64,000 bases of DNA from Epiperipatus broadwayi (taxonomy: Eukaryota; Onychophora; Udeonychophora; Euonychophora; Peripatidae), in the NCBI GenBank assembly GCA_028023455.1, contig JAQFVV010006231.1, positions 5,906,036 through 5,970,035 of the forward strand, written 5' to 3'. Under the pieces are notes generated by a model. It worked only from the letters and a program-made list of their open reading frames with translations, made no database searches and was not told the origin of the DNA. Below, one piece after another: positions 38,201 through 53,200 of this stretch (position 1 is the stretch's first letter; the number at the start of each line of letters is the position of its first letter). The translations under genes and the position numbers were made by a program.

Positions 38201-41200
38201 CATCTTCATTTGAAATTTTCATTGATTAATAAGTGTTTTGATGACTAATTTGATATCTTTTGTTTTATTTGTATTTATGTTTATTAATGTTTGTTCTTTT
38301 ATTATGTAATTCTTAAGATAATTTTTTATTAAAGTAATACTCCCTGTTATACTAAATCTTTAAAAGCAGTATAATGATTTACCACACAAATTTAATTTGG
38401 TAATTCAATACAAAGCTTTAATTTTAAAATAAATTTAACATTTTATATATTTTTAGGCATTTGTGATTGCTTTTACGACTGATATGATCCCATCATTTAC
38501 TTACAAATATTACTATAGTGAAACTGGCACTTTTGAAGGTTATTTAAACAATAGTCTGTCATACTTAGACTTTAGTGCTTTTGAGGAAGGTACTTATGAT
38601 CCTGTGGATCTTCAAAGAAGAATAAATGAAAGTTTTACTTTCTGCAGGTAAGATATAATTTAAAAACACTAGTATCAAAGAAAATAGTTTAAAGTGATTA
38701 ACAAAATGAAATTATACTATAATTTCTTTTTGATAATATCTTAATTAAACTGACTTTTAAAAAATAAAAGTAATTAAAAGATTAGTTGCTTGGGATGCCA
38801 TAATATTAAAGCATTGGAAGAAGTGATAAGTTGAACTTCAATCCAGAAACTTTTTAGCTTTCAAGTCTATCAATCTACCACTGCTCTAAAACACATAGAA
38901 CTTAAGTTATTAATTTTGTTTGACTTGATATAGATAATAATTATTTTTTTAATGAAATTTATGTTCTCAGCAGTAAGAGAGAGTATTCATGAGCTAAAGA
39001 TTTCTGAATCAAATTCCAGCAAAACGAAATAAAAAATTTTGTTGAATGAAACTTTGAATGAAATCAGAGCACAAATCCAACAAAGAAATTTTAAGTGAGA
39101 ATATGTGTGTGAATTCCATGAAGAGGAAGGGTAATCATCTTTATTATATGCTTTTATTTAACTTTTTTTTTTGTCTATATATCTGGTGCAAATCTTGTAA
39201 CTCAATTCCCAATTTCTAATTTATTTGAAATTTTGAATACATCTGTACTGCTGATGACAATACAATTTTTTAATGTTTACAAACAATTTTAGTAAAAAAA
39301 ATAAATTAATTTTTAATTTTATATGTAATGTAATTTAAAATAATGGTGATCATGTGGTGTTTAGTGGTTAAATATATATATAAAACTAAAAAGTAGAAAA
39401 GAAAAAGTACAAAAAAAGTATTTTTTAAAGAAATGTTTTTATTCACAAATAAAAATGTGATGAAAAATGTTATGGTAATAACTCATAAATCAAACTTTCA
39501 AAGAATCATTTAAATAAACTTATAATTAATACCCACTTTTATTCATCAAATTAAAAAAAAGTCTGTGTGGTTGCAAATTTATTTAGGTGATTCTTTGAGA
39601 ATTGTCATAGTAATGTTTTTGTACCCCATGCTTTTATTTTTTATGAAAGCTTAAGAAAAATCTTTTTTAAAAAATCCATTTATGTGAATAAAAGCATTTT
39701 TTTAAAATATATATATATATTATTATACTGACATATTAAAAAAATTTACTATATAAGAAGGTATAAGTTATTATTGAGCGAATATGCAAAATAAATTATT
39801 AAAGAGAAAATATTTAATGAAATGAATATGATTTGTGCTTTAAAAAATGAAAATTAAAAAAAATATATATCACTAGAGTCTAAAGTAAAATAAACTATGT
39901 TTCTTTTAGAGAAAATTTTAGCTAGTAATCTTTATATCAGTAGATACTAATAGGAAACATAACAATTGACTGTAATAGGAATAATGTATTCATTTAATGT
40001 AGATTATTTACATTTGTTAGATCATTGTATATTAAACATAAAATTAAAAAGCAGATAATCATTGCAGTAATTGAAGAGTCAATATACTGCAATCTGGCGA
40101 CTGCGCCAATGTTTTATCCGCAAGTCTGACTGTGCGGTCAGCAAATAACTGTTTAATTCCCACGATGTTCTCTTGCAACGTATGCTCTGCTGCGGATGCT
40201 CTCCAACGAATGGTCTGCAACGAATGCTCTGAATATACTCTGTATTCTCTGCAATGGATGCTCTCCAATGAATGGTCTGCAAGTGGATGCTCTCCAATGA
40301 ATAGTCTGCAACTAATACTCTGCAATGAATGCTATCAATATCTCCGCTGTGGTCTCCCCATCTCTGTGGGCTCTTTCAGCTACACCCGTAGACTACATTT
40401 CCACTGGGCGCTGGTCATTAACCGCAAGCACTAATGCGAGATATTTCTACTGGTGTTAAACAGACGTCTACTCAAATACTGCCTCTAATACTGCATGACT
40501 GCTCTCTACTGGAGTTGTCCTCTAATTACTGCCCTCCGTAGTTGTTACCCAGTCTTCTTATCGCTTTCTGATAACTGCAACAATCAATCAATACACCGTC
40601 CAATAAGGTAACGTCTCTTATCTAGAAATATTTGCAATCAGCAAATATTTCTTGGAATTGTCGATCGCCATTACATCAATGCCTTAATTAAATTCCACAG
40701 TTATCAGCGCGCGATCTAAAAACAACTTCTCGAATACATTCTAGTTTTTCTGGAGTGCACAAACATGTCTGCCATTTGTTACAAAACACTACAATCATAT
40801 AATAAGATATCTCAATGTAAAAGGACACATAATACTTTGACTTTACTTAGTATGATAGACTACATTAATGATTTAAAAAACTACAAAATATGAAAGATCG
40901 GTTATCTTGTTGACATGTGAATAGTGATATCCACCAGTTTACTAGAATCGTTACCAATGGCATATTTGAGTAAAAAGTCTTTGTGATAAAAATTTATTTA
41001 AATTTTAGGAATTATGCACAAATCCTATTGATATTCTTTCCACCAATCTTTTACAAAATAGTCTGGGATCTTGAAAACCTGATGAAACAGAAAAAAGTAA
41101 GGGCTACTCTATGCAGAAGTTAAAATTTGACTCTCTAATACAGGGATACTCAATCTTTTTCTTTCCTGGGCCATATATATTTGTATGCTACATCAAGTGG

Positions 41201-44200
41201 GCCGCGGCAACCAATTGGTGTCATGTAAAAAAATGTCTGACTTCTCAATTCATGCATGCCACAGCTCGTGGATCACTTTACTATATCTTAGAATTAACAT
41301 AACGCAAATAGTTTTATTTGATATAAACATTTATTTAAATATCAGGGTGATTTTTGATATTGAGATAAACTTTTAACAATTTTAGATAAATCTGGTTTAT
41401 AAGTGCTACATGCTACTCTTAATATATCATCAAGGTGTAAATCAGTAAGTCTGTTTCTATGCACATTCTTTACATATTTCATTTTCGAATAAGATGATTC
41501 ACAAAGATATATTGATGCAAACAATGTGAACAACATTTGTGCACACTTTTTGACAGTTTTATATTTTTCAGGCACTAATTTCCAAAATTCTATATACTCC
41601 TTTCCCTCCTTTTTCTCTTTAAAAATGGCTTCCAAATTTGTGACATTTTTAAATACAACAAATTCGTTAAATAGCTTAACATAATCATGTCCAATGCAGT
41701 TAATTGTGTAATAGTTGCTATTTCTAAGTGCTAGGGATTTTCTATAAGCAAAAGACAATTCTTAATATTTCTTAAATTTTGAAATCTACTTTCAAATTCT
41801 TTCAATAAGGTACTTAAATAATTTAAAATAATTACATAGGTTTCTGAAGAAATGTCAATACCATCTTGCTTAGCATTTGTCAGTGTTGGAAAATGATGTA
41901 GTATTTGTTTTTATATATCTTGGTAATAAATATTTAGTTTTTCTTCAAAAGCAAATACTTTATTTGTCATTTGTGAAATAATTTTATTTTCATCTTGCAA
42001 ACTAATATTAAGATCACAACGTTTTTCTGTGATGTCACATAAAAAGCTAAAAGACCCCACCATCCATCACTGTCAGGCTCGTAAGTTTTAATGTTTTCTT
42101 GTAAAAATGAAATAATTTCATGACGTAATAAAAAAAAGCGATTCAAAACTTTACCTCTGCCTAGCCATCGCGCCAAAGTATGCAAAAGTACATCACCATA
42201 ATTACTATTTATTTCTTCCAAAAGATTTTTAAATTTTCTGTGGTTTAATTCTCGGGCTCGAATATAATTCACAATGTTTATGATGGTTTTCATTACAGCA
42301 TCTATTTCTTTAATAGATATATGTGTCCCCAAGTTTTCTTGGTGAATTAAACAATGAAATGATAAAAGATTTGTTAGATTATATTTCTTTTTTAATAGGA
42401 AAACAAATCTCTTTTCGGATCCAATCATTGAAGGACATCCATCAGTACACACAGAAACCAATTTTTTTATTTCAATATTATTCTTCTCCAGAAAAGTACA
42501 AATACTATTGAGAAAATCACTACCTCTAGTTTGATTCTTCATAGGAAGAAATTTCAAAAAATCTTCACAAATTGAATTCTGTTCTGTACAGTATTTGACA
42601 AAAATAACACATTGTTATGTTGCTGAAATGTCAGTACTAGAATCAATAGCCAAACTAAAATATTTGCAGTTTTTCAAATCTTCTATTATATTATCAAAAA
42701 TATGTTTTGCAATATCTTCAATACGTCTAATGCAGGTAGAATCTGACAGTTGTAATTTCTTAATTTGTAATAATATTTGACTTTTATTATTAAATTTATC
42801 AAATAATATATTCGAAGCATTTAGGAAATATTCTTTCACAACTTCAGCATCCGTAAATGGTTTCATATTTTTGTCAAGTATATAACAAATTTCATATGAT
42901 GCTCGTGTCACCACTGCTTCTTGTGAGATTGCCACTGACATAACATTTTGTTGTTGTTGAAATGATTTCTTGAAGAAAGCCAATTTTTCACTTCTTATTA
43001 AAGATCCATGAACAAAAGTGTCATTAAACAATTTATGCTTCATGGTGTAATGACGATCAATGTTATATTTTTTTAATGTGACACCTTCTCGACACATCAG
43101 ACACATTGCTGAACCTTTGTTATTCAACACAACAAAATATTCCTCTTCCCAGTTGTCTTGAAACATTCTATTTTCATCTGATAATTTTCGTTTGTTGCTT
43201 GAAGACATCATTATGATGTTTAAATTATAGTTTGATATAAAATACTATGTGTACACTAATTCACATATAAAAGTAAAATGTTTCACTTTGCTTTCAAAAA
43301 CACGGACTATTGATTGAATTAAAGTTCCAAACTTCTGATTGGTCAACTATACAATCTGCAGTAAATATATTTGTCTTTTTACAATTATATTTGTTTTAGT
43401 TTAGTATTTAAAATGGAAATTTATAATTTGTCTGATTACAGAAAGGTTTTTAGAAAATAAATTTCTATTTATAATTGATGATAATAATCTAACACTGTCA
43501 AATTATAATAAATGCCTACCATCCAATTATAAATTCCAGAAGTAATTCATTGAATTCTTTATCAATATGTTTTAGTATAAAAGTAAATTTTTTGACTAAA
43601 ATCTGAGAAACAAACAAGTGGGGTAAATAAAAAAAAAAAGCTTAGTAAATTATGTTTTCATTTTCAAATTCAAAATGTAGAAATACAACTGTCGAAGTCA
43701 TGGATTGGCATTCCCTTGCGGAGGAAAAAAACAATCAATCAGAAACTTGAAAAGATGGATTTACGTCATTATTATACCATTAAATTTAAATATTTACTGA
43801 TTTTTTTTCCTTGCAAAAAAATACTGAAGATGCTAAAATCAGAGAAAAAATGCTGAAGATAGTGGGTTGAGAGTGAGTACAAGTTATATATGAAGATACT
43901 CTGGCATTTCTAGTACAGATTTGGCAGGTTCTTCAGATCTGTGAAATTAAAAAAAAAACTATTATTAGTGCGTTAATAAAAAAATATCAATCGCGCATGG
44001 TTATTCATTAATTAAGAAGTGTGTTGTCACATCTGTTGACCATCTGTCTATTGCTGGGCCACACGTAAAAGCTTGGCGGACCACATGCGGCCCAGGGGCC
44101 ACAGGTTGAGTATCGCTGGTCTAATACAATAAATATGATTCTTGAATTTCAAAAAAGTAGACAATTGATATTTTGCTGCTTTTATGATCTGCTGAAGTTT

Positions 44201-47200
44201 TGAAATTCATGATTACCTAGGAATATTAAATTTGGAAAATCATCAGTGAACTCAATTTCAGGAATCAGCATTATATATTCCAAAAAGCTGATTATGGTCT
44301 ACCACAATTTTGAATACTAAACCATATGGTGAAACAAAATCATTATTTGTATTTCTATTCACACTAATCTTCAGATTATTACAATTTTCTAGTCCATTTA
44401 AAGTTTTTCTAGATCTCAGTTTCTATTAGTTGAGTGGAAGTGTCTCCTTAATAAACCAAAACTTTATTTCTGTGAGATTACACAAGTGTGGGAAAAATAT
44501 AAAATTTCTTTTGCAAATACCATTGATGAATCTTAACATATTTTTTAGTGGTGTCTTTGAGAATTGAATCTCTTCATAATTATAGAAATCTATTAATTAT
44601 TTTTTTTGTGAATGATACATAAATAAGGATCCAGAAGAACTTGGTAAGAAATATAATGAAGACAGATTAAATAAGTTTGTCTTATATTACTTGTTACGTG
44701 ATTAACATTCTGACAAAGGTCAAAAAGTCATGTTGTATTTAAAAAAATATTAATAACTGCCCCAGTAATTGTTAAGTTTTAACACATTGTTGTCATCAGT
44801 TTAAAAGCACATATATCTGTCCTTAACACAAAATGTAAATTTATAGAAGGTTAATTAAAAAATCTTTAAGTATAATTGATATATATTGCAAACAAATCTT
44901 GAAATAATAGAAAAATCATATGTAATTCTTTTTTTAAACATCAGAAATGTTTTTAGTTAAAATATATGTATTCCAAAAAAAAATGTATTAGATGTCACTG
45001 GGCCTTTTTGGAAGAAGCAATTGAAAGCTTCCTAGTCATTTAATAACTATTAGATTTGAAAGATGTTTATCTTTTATGCATTTTATGATGTTGTGTACCA
45101 ATAGAATGGCATGCCATGTATTGTTTTTTGGAAGGATATAATGTACTGTTAAGAGCTTTTTTATAATCTCAGGGCAAAAATTTTGTAAAAAAAAATTCTA
45201 GTAAACAGAATTAATAACTCATTAATTATTGCTGGCAGATCTGTTTAAAGAAATAATTTGATCATCAGATTTTTTCTTTACTATTAAGATAATTTAATTG
45301 TTGAAGTGAGGAATGTAGTCTGACAAATGTATGATTATATTTCCATAGGTTAGGAGTTGTTCTTCATTAGCAAATCTATTTCAAAAAATGTTATTGGTTT
45401 TGTAAATTTCTTTTGATCTTTTGAATGGTTTAATTTATATAATTAATACTGTTCCTGTAAAATAAAATATTTTTGGTTAATATTTTGTGAGTAAGAATAA
45501 GAATTTATGGTTAGAGTATTTTCTTAGTATATTAATGATGCTATTATTATAAGAACACATTTTTATTATTATGAGAATAAAATTGAAAACACAATAATAT
45601 TTTCAATCTAAGCTCATTAACTTATATAGTCATATAGGCCTGAATAATTACAGATTTCTTCAAAAAATATTTTATGTGAAAGTGAGAATGGTTTAATGGA
45701 AGTGACAGATTTTATTTATTTTAATAAAATTATCTCAAAAACATTCTAAAGAAGTTTAATATTGATTGCTTTTATTAATAAAATGCCTAAGAATAGAATG
45801 CAGTTGAGAATTACATTTAGACAAGGTATTGAAACTTATTAAAAATAAAATTCAATGCAGAGGAAATTAAAAGATAATGTCACAAAATATCAAAATAGAG
45901 TAAAAGATAAGCATGTGATATATGCTGTATATGAAAGTATTTGTATTTTAGAGATTAATTTATATAGTTATGACAAAACTCATTTTTAAATTTTTATCTT
46001 TCTAGTTTTTTTTTTTTCTTCTCAAATTATAATGGCCATACTTATTCCCATGCAGTATAATTGGGTAAAACAGTCTTTAAATAATATACTGAAAGATAAA
46101 GTTTCTCCAAGTTTTATTCATTATGGATTAAAACTATCTTAGACAAGGTCATGGCATGCGAGTGTGCTTTATGCCACAAGTTCCTTGATATGTAATTATT
46201 CTTGAGATATCTTCCAAGTTAAATAATAATTTTCCAAGACATCTGGTAAGAAACCATTTTAATTTTCAAACAAGTTAAATATCCTGCTTTGTATTTAGGT
46301 AATATTTATTTATGCATATTGAGGCTAGATATTGCAGTGAAATGATATGTAAGTAGTATGAACAAAATATAAAACATTTCTGGTATTGGTGGTGGAGATA
46401 TTGATTTTTCACTATCTATTCAAAAATAGCCATGAAAACTTAATAATACATTAATTTCCATATATCCATGACATCTGTTCCAAGCTATGGTGCAGAAACT
46501 GAGATTCAAGGATAATAACCAACTGTATTACAACAGGTGATTTTAACATTCTTATATTTATGAATGTATATATATATACTGTTGTCAATGTGATAATATT
46601 TATATATATATATTAATATGTATATGCTATGTGTACACTATAAAATAAAAAAGTTATATATATATATATTGAACACATATAGAGATTGCATATAAATAAT
46701 TTAAATTAAGTGGAGATATCTTGGGAGAATGAATCTGTTTTTCCCAGTGTTCAAATTGTCTGCAACTATAATACATTCATACAGAAAAATGATTTGTATC
46801 AAGAGAATATTTTCATATGGATGCGGAGACTTTGAGATATGTATAACGTCATTTTCATGTCAGAATATGTATAACTTGTAGCATTATTATTGTGAATAAT
46901 AATGCTTGCATAATAGAATTAATCTAGTTCATCAAATATTCATTCAAGTACATAATAAATAATACAGAATAACAACTGTTTGAAGAGAATATTATGATTT
47001 GACTTTTCAAATTGTAGCTATGACTATCACTATATTTAAAGTTGAAAAAAGATAATTTTAATTGATAAATAGTTTTAATGATTGCCAGAAAACTATGATG
47101 AGAAAAATAAATGATTTGATAGACATTACAATATTTTTACAATCATCTATTTCAAGTTGTAATTATAAATTTATTAAACGCACATTGATTACGTAAGTAA

Positions 47201-50200
47201 TATTTACTGAGGCTATTTGTAAAGCTCACAATGAATTATCTTGATAGATATTGTAGTATTTAGGTGTTTGTTTAGTTTCTCAATGATTTGTTCTGTGATT
47301 TTGTGTGGGGGTTTTTTGAGGATACAATCTTTCTTAATAGTTTGATAAAAAATCAAGTCAGATATCATATGACCTAATTTTAATAAAGCTCGTATTTACA
47401 AATGTTATATATAGAGTACGTAAAAATACACACTCTTATCAAGCTTTTAAAATACCCTCAACCCCAGACCGCGGTTTCTGCATCTAGCGTCATCAGTGAG
47501 GTGTTAGGGATTAAAAATACTAGAACTTGTCTAGCATTTTATCAATGCCTAACTATTGAGAAGAAAATCTGAAATCTTCAGACATTTAAATGTCCAAAAA
47601 TCCAGCTATCTAACTCAAATAGCCATATTGGATTGAACAAAATTCAGATGCACTATATATTAATAGCTCTAGCAATATAAAATTGCCAAAGCCTTAATAG
47701 CAAAATCTAAAATTAAATTGATAAAAAATCAAGTCAGATGTCATATGACCTAATTTTAATAAAGTTCGTATTTACAAATGTTATATATAGAGTACGTAAA
47801 AATACACACTCTTATCAAGCTTTTAAAATACCCTCAACCCCAGATCGCGGTTTCTGCATCTAGAGTTAGATAGCTGGATTTTTGGACATTTAAATGTCTG
47901 AAGATTTCTGATTTTCTTCTCAATAGTTAGGCATTGATAAAATGCTAGACTAGTTCTAGTATTTTTAATCCCTAACACCTCACTGATGACGCTAGATGCA
48001 GAAACCGCGGTCTGGGGTTGAGGGTATTTTAAAAGCTTGATAAGAGTGTGTATTTTTACATACTCTATATATAACATTCTTAATAGTTATCTATGCCTCT
48101 CAATAACATTGATTTCCATATCAGCTGGTTCTAGGTTTTACTTGTTTTTTTATTTTTAATGAATGTATACATCACTCTTGAAATTATTGATCTTGGAAAT
48201 ATTAAATATTTAAATATTTCGGCAATTTCAAATGTTAATGCTCCACCTAATTGAATACAAATATATCAACTGATCTCTTTTAAACTTAAATAAGTTTGAC
48301 ATTTCATTTCTCACAGGGTTGTGAAAGTGATGGAAATTATCAAATAAATGACCTTGTTAAGGTTCTTTCTGTAAAAGAAAAAAGTTTAGGATATATTTTT
48401 ATTTCTATGCTTACTGCTATTAAAAATGTTTTCATTATTCTATGGAATTTTCTATATATACAATATTTGCCTGAAGGTGTGTGATAATGATATTTTAATT
48501 GTGATAATATGTTGGACTATTTCCATCATCTATCATTAAATGTTGAATGTCTAGAAAATTTAAATTTTATTTAAACTTTTCCAAATACAAACAACTGTTA
48601 GTAATAACACACAAATAGACAATACAGATTAATAGTAGTAGTTTGTATTTGGAAAAGTTAAAAAATTTCTAGACATTAAATATTCAATGTTAAACGATAG
48701 AAATAATCATGGTGTTGGTGTAGATTTTTTAAATATACTTAAAAAAAAGAAAGAATTTTGATCATCTTATTCAGATCTAAACTTTCATTTGAAATATAAA
48801 TATTCATAATAATATAAAACAACCCCTTTGATAAAAGCTTTAATGTTCTTAAAAGTATAAAGTAAAAGAAGATAACCAGTAAAAAGATTGACTGACTTAT
48901 AATAATAAATGAATTGCAGAACCTGAAAACACAATAGAATTCTAAACATTCTGAGAAATATCATCTAATTTTTGACTTCGAAGACTTATCATCATTCAGC
49001 TTGATTATATGTAGTTTAAGATATTGAGATATTTTTCTGACCCAGACATCAAAAATCTCATAATTCTTTTCTAATGTTCATAAATTGATTTTTGATTCTT
49101 TATAAGAATAAATCTATTTAAAAGTGGCTATAATAATTTGTATATTCAGAAATCATTCAGTGGTAATATATGAAAAAAGTTTTCAGTTACATTTATTAAT
49201 TTTCAATTAAAAGAATTTGTTTATTGATTTTACTATGAGTATGTATGAAATTATTATAATTATTACTAAGATTGCATAATCATAGAATTTGAGAAGAGAA
49301 TAGCATAAATGTTATAATATGACCTAACAAAGAACTAAAGCTTTATTTGAATCTCTTTCATTTTAAAAATTCTTTTTAGCCAGATTTAAATAAATCAGGA
49401 ATGCAGGAAGAATCATATAAACTGTTGTAACAATGATTTTGATAATGAGTTTGAATTAAACAAATATAATTTTTTATAATTTATTTGTAAAGAAAAATAA
49501 AATTAAATTAAATCTTATGATTATTTAAGAATTAAATCAGTCAAGGAAACGAAATGAAGAAACTAAATTTTGTAATACAAATATCAAAGAAAAAAAATTT
49601 AATCTTTATTTGCTTGATATATTAAGAAATATAGTTAAACAAATAGATATTACAGACTAATCAGAGTATTATACAAAAAGATTTTCTGGCAATTAGAGAA
49701 AGTGACAGAACAACTGATATTATAAGATATTAACATAATCTTAAAGTCTATTGATGCACAAGATAAGGATGGCATTGATCATTACTCAGCATTTTCATGT
49801 TTTGTGTGTGTGTGTGTAAAACCTAAACTCACTTAGTAATCTTCAAAATAAAGTTCAGGTTTTCTGGTTTGGCTGAACACTGAAATTTCTGACCTGGATT
49901 CCTGAAGAGTAAACATTTTTGAACATTCTACATTTGAAATAATTAGTGAATTGTATCGGAAAAGTATTTTTTATCCAAAAGTTATTGAGTCATATTGGAA
50001 AAGATATTATTTCTATGCAGTAAATAATTGATTTATAGTACAAAAGTATGTATTGTTAAACTATAACTTTTTTTCTTTTTTGAATACCTAATCACAACAG
50101 GTAAATGAATGAATATCTAGATATTAAAAGGATAAAATAATGAGGAAAAAAAAACCCATTACTATTCATCAGTTTACTGTTCTTCTTAGGGGGGATGTTG

Positions 50201-53200
50201 AGAGAGGTCTTTGCCCTGCAGTTGACTATTTAAAAACTGTTTTATCTTTATTATCTCTTAAATAAAATTTTTCTATTACAAAAAATAATCTTATTTTTAT
50301 TTCTATAGGTATCGTGATTATAGGCAGAATGAACCACCGTATAAAAGAAATTTACAATATTGGCATGTGTTTGGTATCAAATTAGCTTTCATTGTCATTT
50401 TTGAGGTAATTAATTTTATTTTAATTTTAAAATAATATGCCTATTTTGAAGAATTGAGTAAATATAGTAGTCAAAACCTAGAAATGATTAATAGTTGTTT
50501 ATTAAATACTTTATGCAAGACCTTTTTACAAATACATCAAAATTTTAGCTAATGTTGTATAAGTGATGTTTGATGCAATATAAAGAATCCATCTTTGAAA
50601 GTTTGTAATTATAGCATTTAAATTGTTATTATATCTTGTATTATTTTCATGATCGAAAATATTTTTATAAAAATTCAAACCTTATATACTTTTCCAAATA
50701 CATTCAATTGTTAATAGTAGCACATAGGTTATATAGAATACATTTGAAAGTTTGTGATGATAATATTTTACTTGGGTTATAAACTAATCATGTGTTTTAT
50801 TATTAACAATTGAATGTATTTAGAAAAGTATAAAACTAAATGAGAGGAATAGTCCAACATAGAAAATGTCAAGAATTTATAATTATTAATCAAAGAAAAT
50901 ATTATATTTTTATATCCCATTGTGACTTTTGAGTCACCTTGTATATATTATTACAAATTACATTTTTTGAACTTCTAATCTAGTTGAGTGTTGAAAATGA
51001 AACATGGAAACTTGGTATCAAAAGTTATCAGTTATCATCAGATATATTAGACCCAAAATCTTGTCCCCCAATCAATCATTCAAAAGTAAACAGATTTCTG
51101 TTTATATATGTATTGGATATTCATTTAGTTAGTCAATAAGAATTGGATTAAAATAAACTATCTTCAGATTTTGTTTTATAATATTGGAATAGCAGAAAAA
51201 TAATTATGCCTTTTAAAATAATTTTGCTTAACTTTTATTTATTTGATCAATGTAACAAAATTATAATTAATACAATTTTTACAAAATGTTACAAGTTTGA
51301 TCTCTTTTCATTAAGAAGAGTTTCTAAATCAAACAAGCAAGTAGTAATAAGTTTGATATTTATATTAAGATATAGTAATAAATTTTAATTTGGTTTTTGC
51401 TAGGTGTAAAGAAGTTGTACCATTTTGCAATATTCTGGAGATATAGATTTCATACTTCAGTTTATACATTTTTTGAAATTTGGCCTGTAGAATTAATTAT
51501 TCTTTTAATTTTAATAAATCATATATATCATCATATTTTTTATAGTAATAGTAAATGTTATTTTTGAATCATTTTATTCATATTGCATGAATTTTAACAT
51601 TTTTTATCATTTGTAAATAGTGTGAAAATAAACTTGATAATTTAAAAAATCTTTTGGATTATTTCATACCACCACATAAACATTATTTTTTTAAATAGTT
51701 TAATTGAATTTAAATAATAACGTTTCAAAATATAGATTTTCCTTTGTGTGTAAAGAAAATTGATATATTTTCTATTCATACTAAATATGTCAAATAAATA
51801 TTGCCAGAGTTGTTGCTATATTTGATTTTTTTTTAAATAAAAAAATTTTTGAGCTTGTAATAATCTGAAACTTATTTTCTTAAGTAATGATATTTTAAGA
51901 TTATTCTTTTCCAAAAAAACCGAAATTCAAATCATCTGTATAATTGTTATTACTAAGTGTTAACAGGTTATTCTGATGATTATGTGAAGGGCATTTTGCA
52001 TGTTCATAAAATTTTTAATATGCTAAATAAAAATAGTTTATGAATACTTTCTGTACTAGTTTGAAATGATTGTTGTCACCACTAACATCATCCTAGGTTG
52101 CTAATGACCAATGTAAACATTTCCAGAAATGTTAAAAAAAAACAAAAGATAATAAAAATAAGAAAAGAAGTTACTTTTCATATATAGAATTAATAACAGG
52201 GGGAATGTGAAATTCGGTATATATTTCAATGTAAGAGATGTATTAGATGAAAAAATATTTTTTTCCATAGGGATGTGAACTCTAAAGTAATTGTTCATTT
52301 ACTTTTTTTTTTTCATATGTCATAGCATCGGCCGGGACGCGAACCCACAACCGTCTGCAACCAATTACTTGCTTGCAAGGCAGCTGCTATGACATCTTGG
52401 CTAACAACGCTTGACAATTGTTCATTTACTTGAGTCAGATTAAATAGAGATTGTAAACATATTAAATTAGAAGGGATCAAAATATAAAATCTTTCATCTC
52501 TTACAATCATTAGTTTTAGTGTTATTTAAGAAATAAGAAATATGTTGGAAATTGATTAAGTCCAGATATGATTGCAGTTAAAAATAGCATATTTCATATC
52601 ATAGATGTAGTTTTGCCAAAGGATATAGACCTCAGTTTGATAAAAGTTATTCAAACCATTTGGAATGGCAGAAGGGTTTTGTTTTTTTGAAGTAAGGATA
52701 GATTCTAATGTTTGGATACCATGAAATTTCAGTTTAATTAAACAATAAATTGCATCACATACAAAAACACTTAGACTCATTCCCATTTTGTCTTAAATAT
52801 ATTATTTCATCTAAGTAGATATTGTATTATAGTAAATTAAAATTTTCTCTAAGAAAGTGTTATTATTAATGGAGATATACAGAAAATATGACTCACATCA
52901 AAATCTGTTTTAAATATTGCCTAGAATCATATGCATTCCCCTCCCCCAGTAATCGGTATTGCCACATAACAATTGTGTACTGTCAATCACTATATGAAAT
53001 AAAAAGTTTATTTACAAAAGAATAGTTAAAATTGATATCATAAATTGAAGAGTCAATTTTTTACAACTATAATTTGTCAAATTCTCAAGCATATTTTGTA
53101 TAAATTATTGGATATTTTTTATAGAACTAAATATTTTTAATTACTAATATAATTAAATTAGTTATTTAATAGTTCTAAATGCTTTTAAAATAGTTTAATA

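Larger units (their letters stand above)
47342..48078. mobile_element. Ribozyme repeat family C, direct plus inverted copies
   Basis: A 146-bp block (47342-47487) is repeated almost exactly 376 bp later (47718-47863). Its end is inverted at about 48001-48078 (GGTATTTTAAAAGCTTGATA, GTGTGTATTTTTACATACTC). Two complete hammerheads face each other (47462-47501 on minus, 47978-48017 on plus). The second direct block is cut in its ribozyme at 47863. Confidence 0.85.

Noticed and set aside
40059-40434. Open frames of 72 to 100 codons on both strands
   Set aside because: They arise from the 14-bp tandem block and higher GC of the solo LTR, not from a gene.
42323-42780. Plus-strand frames within the hAT element
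   Set aside because: They are antisense shadows of the transposase on the minus strand.
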